Source: Sphingomonas sp. PP-CE-3A-406
GTDB taxonomy: Bacteria; Pseudomonadota; Alphaproteobacteria; Sphingomonadales; Sphingomonadaceae
Length of the DNA stretch: 64,000 bases
Assembly: GCF_003688625.1 (NCBI RefSeq)
Contig: NZ_RCWY01000003.1
Location: 991,684-1,055,683, forward strand
Reading direction: 5' to 3'
The notes beneath the pieces were generated by a model that was not told the DNA's origin, searched no databases, and saw only the letters and a program-made list of their open reading frames with translations. Shown one piece after another: positions 8,541-15,892 of this stretch. The number at the start of each line of letters is the position of its first letter. Within the stretch, counting starts at the first letter, position 1. A program made the position numbers and the translations under genes.

Positions 8541-10141
8541 GCGTTCATCCATTGGCGAATTACGGCGGCGGCTTCGGGCGGGGCCGCGGTGATTGCGTCA
8601 CCGACCCGGCGAAGCGCGCCGAATTTGACTTGGCCATCGACCTGCGCGAGCGCGATTTCCTCATCGAGCGCGGGGCCGTTGGCTTCGAGCAGCGGGCGCT
8701 GGACCCCGCCCGGTACGGTACCGGACTGGTCGGGCAGCGCCGCCAACTCCGCGGTCTGCGCGGTGAGCAGGCGCTCCGCCGCGGTGCCCGTTTCGCCGCT
8801 CGCCTGCGGCCGGATCATCCGAAGCGCGACCAGCCCGACCCCGGCGATGAGCAACAGCTTGCCCAGCATCCACAGCTGATCGACGGGCAGCCGCGACAGG
8901 AAGCCGGAGTCGGTATCCTTGAGGCTGTCGTCGGCGGCGAACGCCATGCTTTCGATCACGACGCTGTCGCCGCGGGCGGTGTCCGCGCCGACCGCATTCT
9001 CGACCAGCCGCGTCAGCCGCTGGATCTGCGCCGCGGGCAGTCCCTTGGCGCCGCCATCGACCATCACCGCGACCGACAGCCGCTTGATCCGGCCGGGCGC
9101 GCGGTCGACGACACTGTGCGTCTTGCTGTTGTCGTAGGTCGTATCCTCCGACGTTTCGTCATGCGCTTCGCTGCGGTTGGTCCCGGTGCCGCCGGCCTGG
9201 GGCTGTGCGTCGGGGAGCTGTCGGGCGATGCTGGCGCCCTGCGGGGCGGCCTGCGTGTCGGCGTTCTGATCCTTGCCGGAGACCGACACCTGATGCGCGA
9301 TCACCTGCTTGTCGGGATCGAAGACGTTGGATTCTTCCTGCGTGCGGTCGCGGTCGATCTCCGCGGAGACTTCGGCGCGAACCTTGCCCTGGCCGACGAT
9401 CGGCGCGAGCATCGCCTCGATCTCGTCGCGCATGCCGGATTCGACGGTCGCCTGGCGTTCGTCGATGTCGCTCGATCCCATCGTTCCGGCGTCGCCCGCG
9501 CGGGCGAGCAACGCGCCGGTCTGATCGACGATCGAGACGGACTCGGGCGACAGGTCGGGCACCGAGGACGAGACGAGGTAGCGGATCGACTGGACCGCTT
9601 CGGCACCGAGCCGACCCTTGGTCTTCACGGTCACCGCGGCGCTCGCCTTGGTGGTCTGCGTCGCGAACATCGCGCGGTCGGGCATGACGATATGGACGCG
9701 GGCGCGGGAGATGCTCTGGAGCGTCTCCACCGACTTCGCCAGTTCGCCTTCGATCGCGCGCGTCTCGTTCATCTTGGCGCGGCTCGCGGAGACGCCGAAC
9801 GGCTCCTCCTCGTCGAGCACATCGTAGCCGATCTTACCGCCCAGCTTCTCGCCGGCCATGCCCATCCGCAGTTCGGCGAGCTTGTCCTCGGGCGCCATGA
9901 TCGAGGTGCCGTCGGCCGAGAGCTGGAAGGCGACGTTCTGCGCCTTCAGCTTTTCAGCGATCGACTGTGCCGCGCTCGGGTCGAGGTCGGTGTAGAGAAA
10001 CCCCATCGTCGAGTCGCCGCCGCGCGTCGCCACCACCGCGAGAACGGCGAGCAGCGCAGCAGCGATTCCTCCCATCAGGAGCAGGCGCTGGCGACCGATC
10101 TGCCCCAACACTGTCCGTATCTGATCCAAGCGAAACCCCAT
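8537..10141 (-). CDS. fliF: Flagellar MS-ring protein FliF
   Basis: A 534-residue inner-membrane ring protein, the base on which the flagellum assembles. One transmembrane helix lies near residues 20-42 and a second near 435-455. Between them is the periplasmic part with the secretin/YscJ-like ring-building domains (YTDLDPSAAQSIAEKLKAQN, GEKLGGKIGYDVLDEEEPFGVS, RARVHIVMPDRAMF). The C-terminal tail binds FliG. I prefer the ATG at 10141: an in-frame TTG at 10156 would fall almost at the start point predicted from the -10-like box at 10169-10176. First gene of the fliF-fliN-flbD-flhA unit. fliG and fliH are just upstream but separated by two repeat elements. Confidence 0.95.
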   Translation of the reverse strand: MGFRLDQIRTVLGQIGRQRLLLMGGIAAALLAVLAVVATRGGDSTMGFLYTDLDPSAAQSIAEKLKAQNVAFQLSADGTSIMAPEDKLAELRMGMAGEKLGGKIGYDVLDEEEPFGVSASRAKMNETRAIEGELAKSVETLQSISRARVHIVMPDRAMFATQTTKASAAVTVKTKGRLGAEAVQSIRYLVSSSVPDLSPESVSIVDQTGALLARAGDAGTMGSSDIDERQATVESGMRDEIEAMLAPIVGQGKVRAEVSAEIDRDRTQEESNVFDPDKQVIAHQVSVSGKDQNADTQAAPQGASIARQLPDAQPQAGGTGTNRSEAHDETSEDTTYDNSKTHSVVDRAPGRIKRLSVAVMVDGGAKGLPAAQIQRLTRLVENAVGADTARGDSVVIESMAFAADDSLKDTDSGFLSRLPVDQLWMLGKLLLIAGVGLVALRMIRPQASGETGTAAERLLTAQTAELAALPDQSGTVPGGVQRPLLEANGPALDEEIALAQVDGQVKFGALRRVGDAITAAPPEAAAVIRQWMNA

Positions 10142-10168
10142 TCGAAACGGCAGCAATGCCTGATTTCA

Positions 10169-10196
10169 TTATAGGAGAGACGCGAGGCGGCAGTTC
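10169..10196 (-). promoter_or_regulatory. Flagellar promoter candidate upstream of fliF
   Basis: TCCTATAA on the minus strand (10169-10176), extended to TATAAT, sits 28 bp before the fliF ATG. At the N15 position the bases are GAACT instead of the usual NNCCG. An inverted repeat, CGGCAGTTCTTGCCG (10188-10202), overlaps this upstream region, so the site may depend on a regulator. Confidence 0.65.
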
Positions 10197-10202
10197 TTGC
10201 CG
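10188..10202. promoter_or_regulatory. GGCA-N5-TGCC palindrome, candidate operator at fliF
   Basis: CGGCAGTTCTTGCCG is a palindrome with 5-bp arms and lies where the -35 region of the fliF promoter would be. Similar palindromes occur at 22162-22176 (flbT/flgE) and 34565-34579 (flgF/fliL). The likely binder is the FlbD-like protein, which is inference. Confidence 0.5.
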
Positions 10203-10276
10203 GGCGGAAACTTTTGCCGGCCGGTGATCGGGTGGCGGTCTGACGTGGTGTCATCAAGCCGGGCGGTGCGATGGTT

Positions 10277-10372
10277 CGTCATTCCCGCGTAGGCGGGAAC
10301 CCATACTGGCAGGCTTCCGGGTATGATCGCCAAGACCTGAGCATATGGGTCCCCGCCTCCGCGGGGATGACG
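10277..10372. repeat. Dispersed palindromic repeat, family A, copy 1
   Basis: A roughly 96-bp element bounded by CGTCATTCCCGCG...GGCGGGAACCC and its imperfect complement GGGTCCCCGCCTCCGCGGGG...ATGACG. Other copies are at 15703-15797 and 27052-27147. The outer 28 bases pair; the middle differs between copies. This looks like a REP/BIME-type element. It lies between the fliF promoter and fliH. Confidence 0.85.
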
Positions 10373-10416
10373 AGGACGCTCTACGACGGATCGATCCACA
10401 GGCGTCGAATTTCGAT

Positions 10417-10534
10417 CCTCCCCCGCCAGGGGGAGGTGGCTGGCGCTTGCCAGACGGAGGGGGAGGACAGGGAAACCTCTGTTCCGTGTCCTCCCCCTCC
10501 GACACCTTTGGTGCCACCCCCCCTGGCGGGGGAG
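10417..10534. repeat. Dispersed palindromic repeat, family B, copy 1
   Basis: A roughly 118-bp element beginning CCTCCCCCGCCAGGGGGAGG and ending in GGTGCCACC...CTGGCGGGGGAG, giving a long self-complementary structure with inner arms around GGAGGGGGAGG and CCTCCCCCTCC. A second copy is at 26743-26864. It starts 44 bp after repeat A copy 1 and ends just past the fliH stop, so on the minus strand it could also act as an mRNA end or stabiliser for fliG-fliH. Confidence 0.8.
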
Positions 10535-10543
10535 CATGCAGGA

Positions 10544-11212
10544 TCAGCCGTCGACGCGTTCCAGGACCGGGCCGAGCGCTGCCTCAACGGCGGCGATGCG
10601 TGTTGCGGCTTCGAGGACGACGCCGCCGCGATCCCAGTGGATATGCGCGTCGCCGATCGCCAGCGCGGCATCCGCGTGGACGGTCAGCGCGAGGTGGCGA
10701 CGGTCGCCGTTCTGACGGATCGCCACGAGGCGTTCGATCTCGGGGACCAGGTCGGGCGCGACGGCGACGCCGATCTCCTGCCCGCGCGCGACCTGTTGCA
10801 GCGCGCGGCCGATCGCCGCGTCGATCGCGCCGCCGGGATATTCGACGAGCGCGCGACCGGCGAGCAGTTCCGCGGCGACGATCGCGACCGACGCCGCCTC
10901 GCGTGCGGCCTCCTGTGCCACGCTTTCGAGCTCCGCCTCGACCGTCTCGATCGTCGCATGAAGCGCGTCGACCGCGGCGAGCAGCGCGGTATCGCGATCG
11001 GATTGCGCCTGCGCGAGTCCTGCGTCGAACCCGTCCGCCCGGGCGACCGCGACGTGGCGGTCGCAATCGGCGCGGGCGAGGGCAAGCTCGGCCTCCAGCG
11101 TCGCGATCATCAGCTGGAGATCCTCGGTCTCCGCATGCGCGGTACGAAGCGGGACGGCGGTTTCGAACACGCGATCGAACGCGAACGGGCGGATATGAAA
11201 GGCTGCGTCCAT
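10544..11212 (-). CDS. fliH: Flagellar export ATPase regulator FliH
   Basis: A 222-residue protein with an Ala/Glu-rich coiled coil (about residues 28-110, ETEDLQLMIATLEAELALARAD onward) and a C-terminal globular part ending in VAVAPDLVPEIERLVAIRQ and the IHWDRGGVVLEA stretch, typical of the FliH/YscL family. FliH holds the FliI ATPase inactive and brings it to the C ring. Only 4 bp separate it from fliG. Divergence from other FliH proteins is high, so the call rests on architecture, the C-terminal motif and position. Confidence 0.85.
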   Translation of the reverse strand: MDAAFHIRPFAFDRVFETAVPLRTAHAETEDLQLMIATLEAELALARADCDRHVAVARADGFDAGLAQAQSDRDTALLAAVDALHATIETVEAELESVAQEAAREAASVAIVAAELLAGRALVEYPGGAIDAAIGRALQQVARGQEIGVAVAPDLVPEIERLVAIRQNGDRRHLALTVHADAALAIGDAHIHWDRGGVVLEAATRIAAVEAALGPVLERVDG

Positions 11213-11216
11213 GATC

Positions 11217-12239
11217 TCAGACGATCATCGCATCGTTGCTCTTCGGATCGACCAGCAGGATATCGCCGCTGTCGGCCAGCTGCTTGGCGAGCCGGACGAG
11301 CGCGGTCTGCGCCTCCTCGCAATCGCGCGCACGCACCGGCCCCATCGCGGCCATGTCCTCGCGCATCAGCTTCGCCGAGCGCTCTGTCATCGTACCGAGG
11401 AACAGACGGCGGATTTCGTCGGTGGCCCCCTTGAGCGCGAGCGCCATCTGTCGCTTGTCGGCCTGACGGACGATCACCGCGGCAGCCTGCGGGACCAGTC
11501 CGCCGAGATCTTCGAACGTGAACATCAGCGCGCGGATCCGCTCGGCGGACTCGGGCGCGTGTTCGTCGAGCGCGTACAGCATCGCCTCTTCGGTCGACCG
11601 GTCCATCGCGTTGAAAACCTCGGCCATCGCCTCGTGCGGATCGTGGCGCTGCGCGCGCGACAGGTTGTTCATGAACTCGCTGCGCAGCGTCTGCTCGACC
11701 TGGAGCAGCACGTCCTTCTGGACGGTCTCCATCCGCAGCATCCGCTGGATGACTTCGGTGGCGATGTCCTGTGGCAATTGCGCGAGCACGCCGGCGGCGT
11801 TTTCGGGCTTCAGCTTCGACAGGATGACCGCGACGGTCTGCGGATATTCGTTCTTCAGATAACGTGCGAGCACCGACTCGCTGACGTTCGACAGCTTGTC
11901 CCACATCGTCCGGCCGGCGGGACCACGGATGTCCTCCATGATCTCGCGCACGCGGTCGGTCGGCAAGACGCCGTCGAGCAGGCGTTCGGCGGTCTCGTAC
12001 GAGCCGTGCAGCGCGTTCATGCTGGTGACTTCGCCGGTGAAGCTGACGAGCAGGTGCTCGGCGACATGCGACGGCACGCGACCGAGCTGGGCGATCGCCG
12101 ACGACAGGTCCTTGACCTCTTCGACCGACAATTGATCCCAGATCGGTGCGCCATGCTCCTTGCCGAGGGTCAGCATCAGCGCGGCGGCGCGCTCGATGCC
12201 GGAATAGCGCTTGAGTTCGGGCGGTTCGGCCAGCGTCAT
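11217..12239 (-). CDS. fliG: Flagellar motor switch protein FliG
   Basis: A 340-residue C-ring protein that binds the FliF tail with its N domain and interacts with the MotA stator through its C domain. Visible motifs are ERAAALMLTLGKEHG at the N terminus, the middle EHPQT-like segment LKNEYPQTVAVILSKLKPENAAGVLAQLP and the C-terminal torque helix region AEVFNAMDRSTEEAMLYALDEHAPESAERIRALMFTFEDL. I chose the ATG at 12239; an in-frame TTG 18 bases upstream would add a poorly conserved MEHTRT. The gene leads a two-gene unit with fliH and shares an intergenic promoter region with the divergent 12343 gene. Confidence 0.96.
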   Translation of the reverse strand: MTLAEPPELKRYSGIERAAALMLTLGKEHGAPIWDQLSVEEVKDLSSAIAQLGRVPSHVAEHLLVSFTGEVTSMNALHGSYETAERLLDGVLPTDRVREIMEDIRGPAGRTMWDKLSNVSESVLARYLKNEYPQTVAVILSKLKPENAAGVLAQLPQDIATEVIQRMLRMETVQKDVLLQVEQTLRSEFMNNLSRAQRHDPHEAMAEVFNAMDRSTEEAMLYALDEHAPESAERIRALMFTFEDLGGLVPQAAAVIVRQADKRQMALALKGATDEIRRLFLGTMTERSAKLMREDMAAMGPVRARDCEEAQTALVRLAKQLADSGDILLVDPKSNDAMIV

Positions 12240-12271
12240 GGTCCGCGTGTGCTCCAAAAGATCGCGTCGGG

Positions 12272-12299
12272 AACCGGCCCGTACGCTTCCCCCCTATTA
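12272..12299 (+). promoter_or_regulatory. Flagellar promoter of the propeller protein-flgB unit
   Basis: AACCG (12272-12276), 15 bp, then CCCTATTA (12292-12299). It lies 43 bp before the ATG at 12343. The -10-like box overlaps the oppositely directed fliG box by three bases (12297-12299), making the near palindrome CCTATTATAGG. Confidence 0.7.
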
Positions 12300-12323
12300 T
12301 AGGAGAGAGCGATCGATCCGGAC
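12297..12323 (-). promoter_or_regulatory. Flagellar promoter of fliG-fliH
   Basis: On the minus strand TCCTATAA is at 12297-12304. The best upstream match is GTCCG at 12319-12323 with a 14-bp spacer. It shares its core with the divergent promoter at 12272-12299, so only one strand can probably be served at a time. Confidence 0.6.
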
Positions 12324-12342
12324 GGCGCTCGAAGAGGAAGAC

Positions 12343-15090
12343 ATGAGCAATTTCTCGAATGGCCTGATCGGTCTCAGCGTGTTGACGGGCAGCGATGCCT
12401 TCTCGGCCTTTGCCGCGTCCAACGCGGCGACGCCGATCGAAACCAAGGCGCAGCGCAAGGCGAAGGCGGCGTTCACCACGCCCGTCACGACGCCGCCCTG
12501 GAAGCAGAAGGCCTCGACGCTCAGCGACTCGTCGCAGGTGTCGCTGATCAAGAGCATGAAGACGATCATCGACAAGGCGAGCAGCAGCAGCGCCACCGTG
12601 CCCGGCGACGTGCAGACGACCTTCGTCGCGTACAAGGCGCTCGATCGCCTGCGCCTGCTCGCCGAAAGCGCGGCCAAGGACACGACTGCGTCGAGCGAAC
12701 GCACCAATCTGGAAAAGGCCTTCGCCAAGGGGTTGGCCGATCTCAAGACCTATCTGGGATCGGCGCCGTCGGACAAGATGGACCTGTCGTTCGGCAGCCT
12801 TGCACGGCAGGCGCAGACCGTCGGCGTCAAGGCGGCGTCGTCGCTGAGCACCGCGACGATCGTCGGGACCGGCGTCAACGACACGCGCACCGCGCCGCTG
12901 GCGGGAATGACCGGCAAGGAAATCCTGCGTATCGACCTGTCGCAGCCGGGCGTCTCGGACAGCGTCACGGTCGATCTGTCGGGGACGCCGCAGCCGCCGA
13001 CGCTCGACAGCGTCGCCGACGCGATCAATGCGAAGATCGCCGCGGTGCCAAAGCGCGATGCGAGCGGCAATGCGGTGCTCGACGACACCGGCAACCCGGT
13101 GCCGCGCTGGCCCTCGGTCAAGTTCGTCCCCGCCAAGACCGGCGAGAAATGGACGCTGTCGCTCGAGCGTGCCGGCTTCGAGACGGTGTCTATCGATCAG
13201 GTCGGCGCGGGCGATGCGCTGATGGTCGCGAGCGGCGTCACCGAACCCGATACGCCGACCAATACGCGGCTGTCGCGGTTCGACGATCTGACGACCGACC
13301 CGACGCGCAAGACGCTCGGCACGATCAGCGCAGTCGATCGGGCGGCGACCGCGCGGCAGGAGGTCGTCGCCGCGACCGATACGACCGGCAAGGCGAAGGC
13401 GACGACGATCTCGGCGGCGACCAATGCACAGGCGATGGCGACCGACGCGAACGGGTTCAGCTATGTCGTCGGCACGACCGCGGGCGATATCGGCGGCAAT
13501 CTGTCGCATGGCGCGGACGATCTGTTCCTGACCAAGGTCGACAGCGAAGGCAGCGTCGTCTGGCAACGCAATCTGGGCGCGGCCGGGTCTGCGCAGGGGG
13601 CGGCGGTGACGATCGCGCCCGACGGCGGAATCGTCGTGGCGGGGACGGTGACGGGCGGGTTCGACGGCGCCAACAGCGACGGCGACATGATGGTCGCGCG
13701 CTACGATGCGTCGGGCGGCGAGACGTTCTCGACTCTGGTCCGTTCGCTCGGCGCGCAATCCGCGACGGCGGTGGCGGTCGGCGCGGATGGTGCGATCTAT
13801 ATCGGCGGCCAGACCGAGGCGAACGGCGGCGATGCGTATCTCGCGCGGCTGGACGCGACCGGCACGCTGAAGGAGACCCGCACGATCGGCGGCGCCGGTG
13901 CGGACACGGTCAAGGCGCTGGCGATCTCGATCGACGGACAGGTACTCGCGCTGACCAGCGAAAGCGGTCAGGCAACTGTCCACAAGCTCGACGCCGGATC
14001 GCTGGCGACGGATATCGCGACGCTCGGCCTGGGCAGGGCGGATGCGCGCGCGATCGCGGTGGCGGCGGATGGCACGATCGCGGTCGGCGGTGCGACTGAT
14101 GCGGCGCTGTCGGGGACGCAGGCGAACGCCGGCGGGGCGGGGCGCGATGGCTTCGTCGCCCGGATCGACGCAGGGTTGTCGGGCGCGGCGATCACCTATG
14201 TCGCGACGGCCGGCGAGGATCAGGTCGACAGCGTCGCGTTCCTGGGCGGTGAAATCTATGCGGGCGGCCGCACCAATGGGACGCTCGGCACCACGAAGAC
14301 CGGGACCACCGACGGCTTCGTCGCGCGGATCGACGCCTCGACCGGGGCGATCGGGACGACCAGCCAGTTCGGCGTGATCGGCGCCAAGACCGAGTCGGTG
14401 CGACTGTCGGCGATCGCCGGCGGCGACACCGTGCTCGGCGCGATCGGCTTGCACCGGGGCACGTTGACGCCGAGCGATTCGGTGACGCTCGAAGCACAGA
14501 CCAGCCTACGCGCCGGGGATGAGTTCTCCGTGCGGATCAACGGCGGTGCGCTGCGCAAGATCGTGATCGGCGACGACGATACGCTGTCTACGCTCGCCGA
14601 CCGGGTCCGGCAGCTCGTCGGGACGAAGGTCGCGAGCGTCACCACGCCGCTGAAAGGCGTGGGTCGCAATCTCCGCATCGACCTGAAGCCCGGCAACGAG
14701 ATCGAATTCGTCGCAGGGTCGGCGGGCAAGGACGCGCTCGCCAAGCTCGGGCTCGACGCGCGGCGGATTTCGAGCCCGGCGTCGATTCCCGACGATGCGC
14801 CGAAAGTCAGGCCCGGCGGTGCGTTCGCGCTGGGGCTGAACGAGGCGCTCCGGCTCGATACGAAGACCGAGGCGGCCAACGCGCTGTCGCGGATCACGCA
14901 GGCGATCTCGTTCGCGCAGTCCGCGTATCGATCGCTCTATTGGGACGACACCAAGGCGTTGCTCGCGGACACCGGCGTGTCGAACGGACGCAAGCCGGGC
15001 TCGACCGCGATCGAGCAGGCGCAACTCGGCAATTATCAGGCCGCGCTGACCCGGTTGTCGGGCGGTTCGTCAAGCTACACGGGATTCTAG
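12343..15090 (+). CDS. Large beta-propeller protein of the flagellar locus (possible FlaEY-type regulator)
   Basis: A 915-residue protein from an ATG at 12343 with GAGGAAG just upstream. N-terminal residues 1-180 are Ala/Lys-rich and helical. Two beta-rich modules (about 189-300 and 712-806, the second with RAGDEFSVRINGGALRKIVIGDDDTLSTLADRVRQL) resemble the insertion domains of flagellin and hook-associated proteins. Between them (about 350-702) lie at least six propeller-like repeats with patterns such as GDMMVARYDASGG, AVAVGADGAIYIGGQT and DGFVARIDA. There is no signal peptide. The last 100 residues resemble FlgL/flagellin-type helices. Its place before flgB recalls, from memory, the FlaEY protein of Caulobacter, but I could not compare them. 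Function in flagellar assembly or filament regulation is inferred from context alone. Confidence 0.6.
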   Translation: MSNFSNGLIGLSVLTGSDAFSAFAASNAATPIETKAQRKAKAAFTTPVTTPPWKQKASTLSDSSQVSLIKSMKTIIDKASSSSATVPGDVQTTFVAYKALDRLRLLAESAAKDTTASSERTNLEKAFAKGLADLKTYLGSAPSDKMDLSFGSLARQAQTVGVKAASSLSTATIVGTGVNDTRTAPLAGMTGKEILRIDLSQPGVSDSVTVDLSGTPQPPTLDSVADAINAKIAAVPKRDASGNAVLDDTGNPVPRWPSVKFVPAKTGEKWTLSLERAGFETVSIDQVGAGDALMVASGVTEPDTPTNTRLSRFDDLTTDPTRKTLGTISAVDRAATARQEVVAATDTTGKAKATTISAATNAQAMATDANGFSYVVGTTAGDIGGNLSHGADDLFLTKVDSEGSVVWQRNLGAAGSAQGAAVTIAPDGGIVVAGTVTGGFDGANSDGDMMVARYDASGGETFSTLVRSLGAQSATAVAVGADGAIYIGGQTEANGGDAYLARLDATGTLKETRTIGGAGADTVKALAISIDGQVLALTSESGQATVHKLDAGSLATDIATLGLGRADARAIAVAADGTIAVGGATDAALSGTQANAGGAGRDGFVARIDAGLSGAAITYVATAGEDQVDSVAFLGGEIYAGGRTNGTLGTTKTGTTDGFVARIDASTGAIGTTSQFGVIGAKTESVRLSAIAGGDTVLGAIGLHRGTLTPSDSVTLEAQTSLRAGDEFSVRINGGALRKIVIGDDDTLSTLADRVRQLVGTKVASVTTPLKGVGRNLRIDLKPGNEIEFVAGSAGKDALAKLGLDARRISSPASIPDDAPKVRPGGAFALGLNEALRLDTKTEAANALSRITQAISFAQSAYRSLYWDDTKALLADTGVSNGRKPGSTAIEQAQLGNYQAALTRLSGGSSSYTGF

Positions 15091-15092
15091 AC

Positions 15093-15524
15093 ATGGCCGT
15101 TCCCTCGATCCTCGCCGGCATCACGCGCGAGATGAAGCATCTCGCGGACCGGCAGCGCGTCATCGCGCAGAACATCGCCAATTCGGAGACACCGGGCTTC
15201 AAGGCGCGCGACGTTGCGGCGCCCGATTTCTCCGAACTGCTCGCGCAGCAGACCGGCGGGCGCAGCGGCAGCCCGAGCGTCGCGCGTCCGCGCGTGATGC
15301 TGACCGGGGCGATGAGCGCGCTGGGTGCGCGCGCGCCTCGAGGTGGCGGGGGGATCCAGCTCGATCACGACGTCAGCGAAACCAAGCCCGACGGCAACAA
15401 CGTGTCGGTCGAGGATCAATTGCTGAAGATGGGGCAGATCCAGGCCGACTTCACCGCGATGACCAATCTCTATCGCAAGCAACAGTCGCTGCTGAAGACC
15501 GCACTGGGCCGCAGCGGCGGCTGA
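15093..15524 (+). CDS. flgB: Flagellar proximal rod protein FlgB
   Basis: A 143-residue rod protein. The N-terminal rod/hook signature is clear (LADRQRVIAQNIANSETPGFKARDV), as is the C-terminal helix motif (NNVSVEDQLLKMGQIQADFTAMTNLYRKQQSLLKTALG). It has no signal peptide, as expected for export through the flagellar apparatus. The ATG follows the preceding stop by two bases. It is unusual that flgC and fliE, which normally follow flgB, are absent: the next gene in the window is an unrelated regulator on the other strand. Confidence 0.95.
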   Translation: MAVPSILAGITREMKHLADRQRVIAQNIANSETPGFKARDVAAPDFSELLAQQTGGRSGSPSVARPRVMLTGAMSALGARAPRGGGGIQLDHDVSETKPDGNNVSVEDQLLKMGQIQADFTAMTNLYRKQQSLLKTALGRSGG

Positions 15525-15892
15525 GCTGCACGAGATTTAATCTGGATCATGGTTTTTAGCGGAATTTGGTCATGCCGGCCCTTCGCTACGCTCACGAGAG
15601 CTCGTTCCGGGATCCATGGCTCCGCGAATCTGTAGATTTTGGTTGCGAAACGGCGGACCACGGAACGAGCCGGCATTTATCCCCCCCCGATATGGGACAT
15701 CTCGTCATCCCCGCGGAGGCGGGGACCCAGATGCTCAAACGGTCGCAATCATGCCGCGAGGTTTGCCAGTATGGCTTCCCGCCTGCGCGGGAATGACTGA
15801 TGCATGGTCGACGCGGCTAACTGCCGCATACGTGTAGGGTGAAGGAACGGTATGAGCTGTAGCGCGCTCGAAACGATAAGCGCCAATCCGTC
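15525..15892. other. Gap after flgB with one dispersed repeat and no gene
   Basis: The 368 bp between the convergent ends of flgB and the XRE regulator contain repeat family A (15703-15797) and AT-richer sequence. I saw no convincing terminator and no coding frame. Confidence 0.55.
15703..15797. repeat. Dispersed palindromic repeat, family A, copy 2 (inverted)
   Basis: It begins CGTCATCCCCGCGGAGGCGG and ends GCGCGGGAATGAC, the reverse orientation of copies at 10277-10372 and 27052-27147. Between the arms a shared segment (TGCTCA...CCGCGAGGTTTGCCAGTATGG) matches copy 3 on the complementary strand. Confidence 0.85.

Noticed and set aside
10169-10176. Reading TCCTATAAT as an ordinary sigma-70 -10 box
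   Set aside because: Some copies contain TATAAT, but others read TATAAC, TATAAG or TATTAT while the flanking TCC/CCC and the CCG element 15 bp upstream stay constant. No TTGACA-like box is found at 17 bp. An ordinary sigma-70 origin is not fully excluded.
10277-10534. CRISPR array
   Set aside because: The repeats are long palindromes with variable centres and no regular spacers; no cas genes are present.
11110-14454. A 1114-codon open frame on the minus strand
   Set aside because: It is antisense to fliG's upstream part and the propeller gene. The product is Arg/Asp-rich without motif, as expected for a mirror frame of GC-rich coding DNA.
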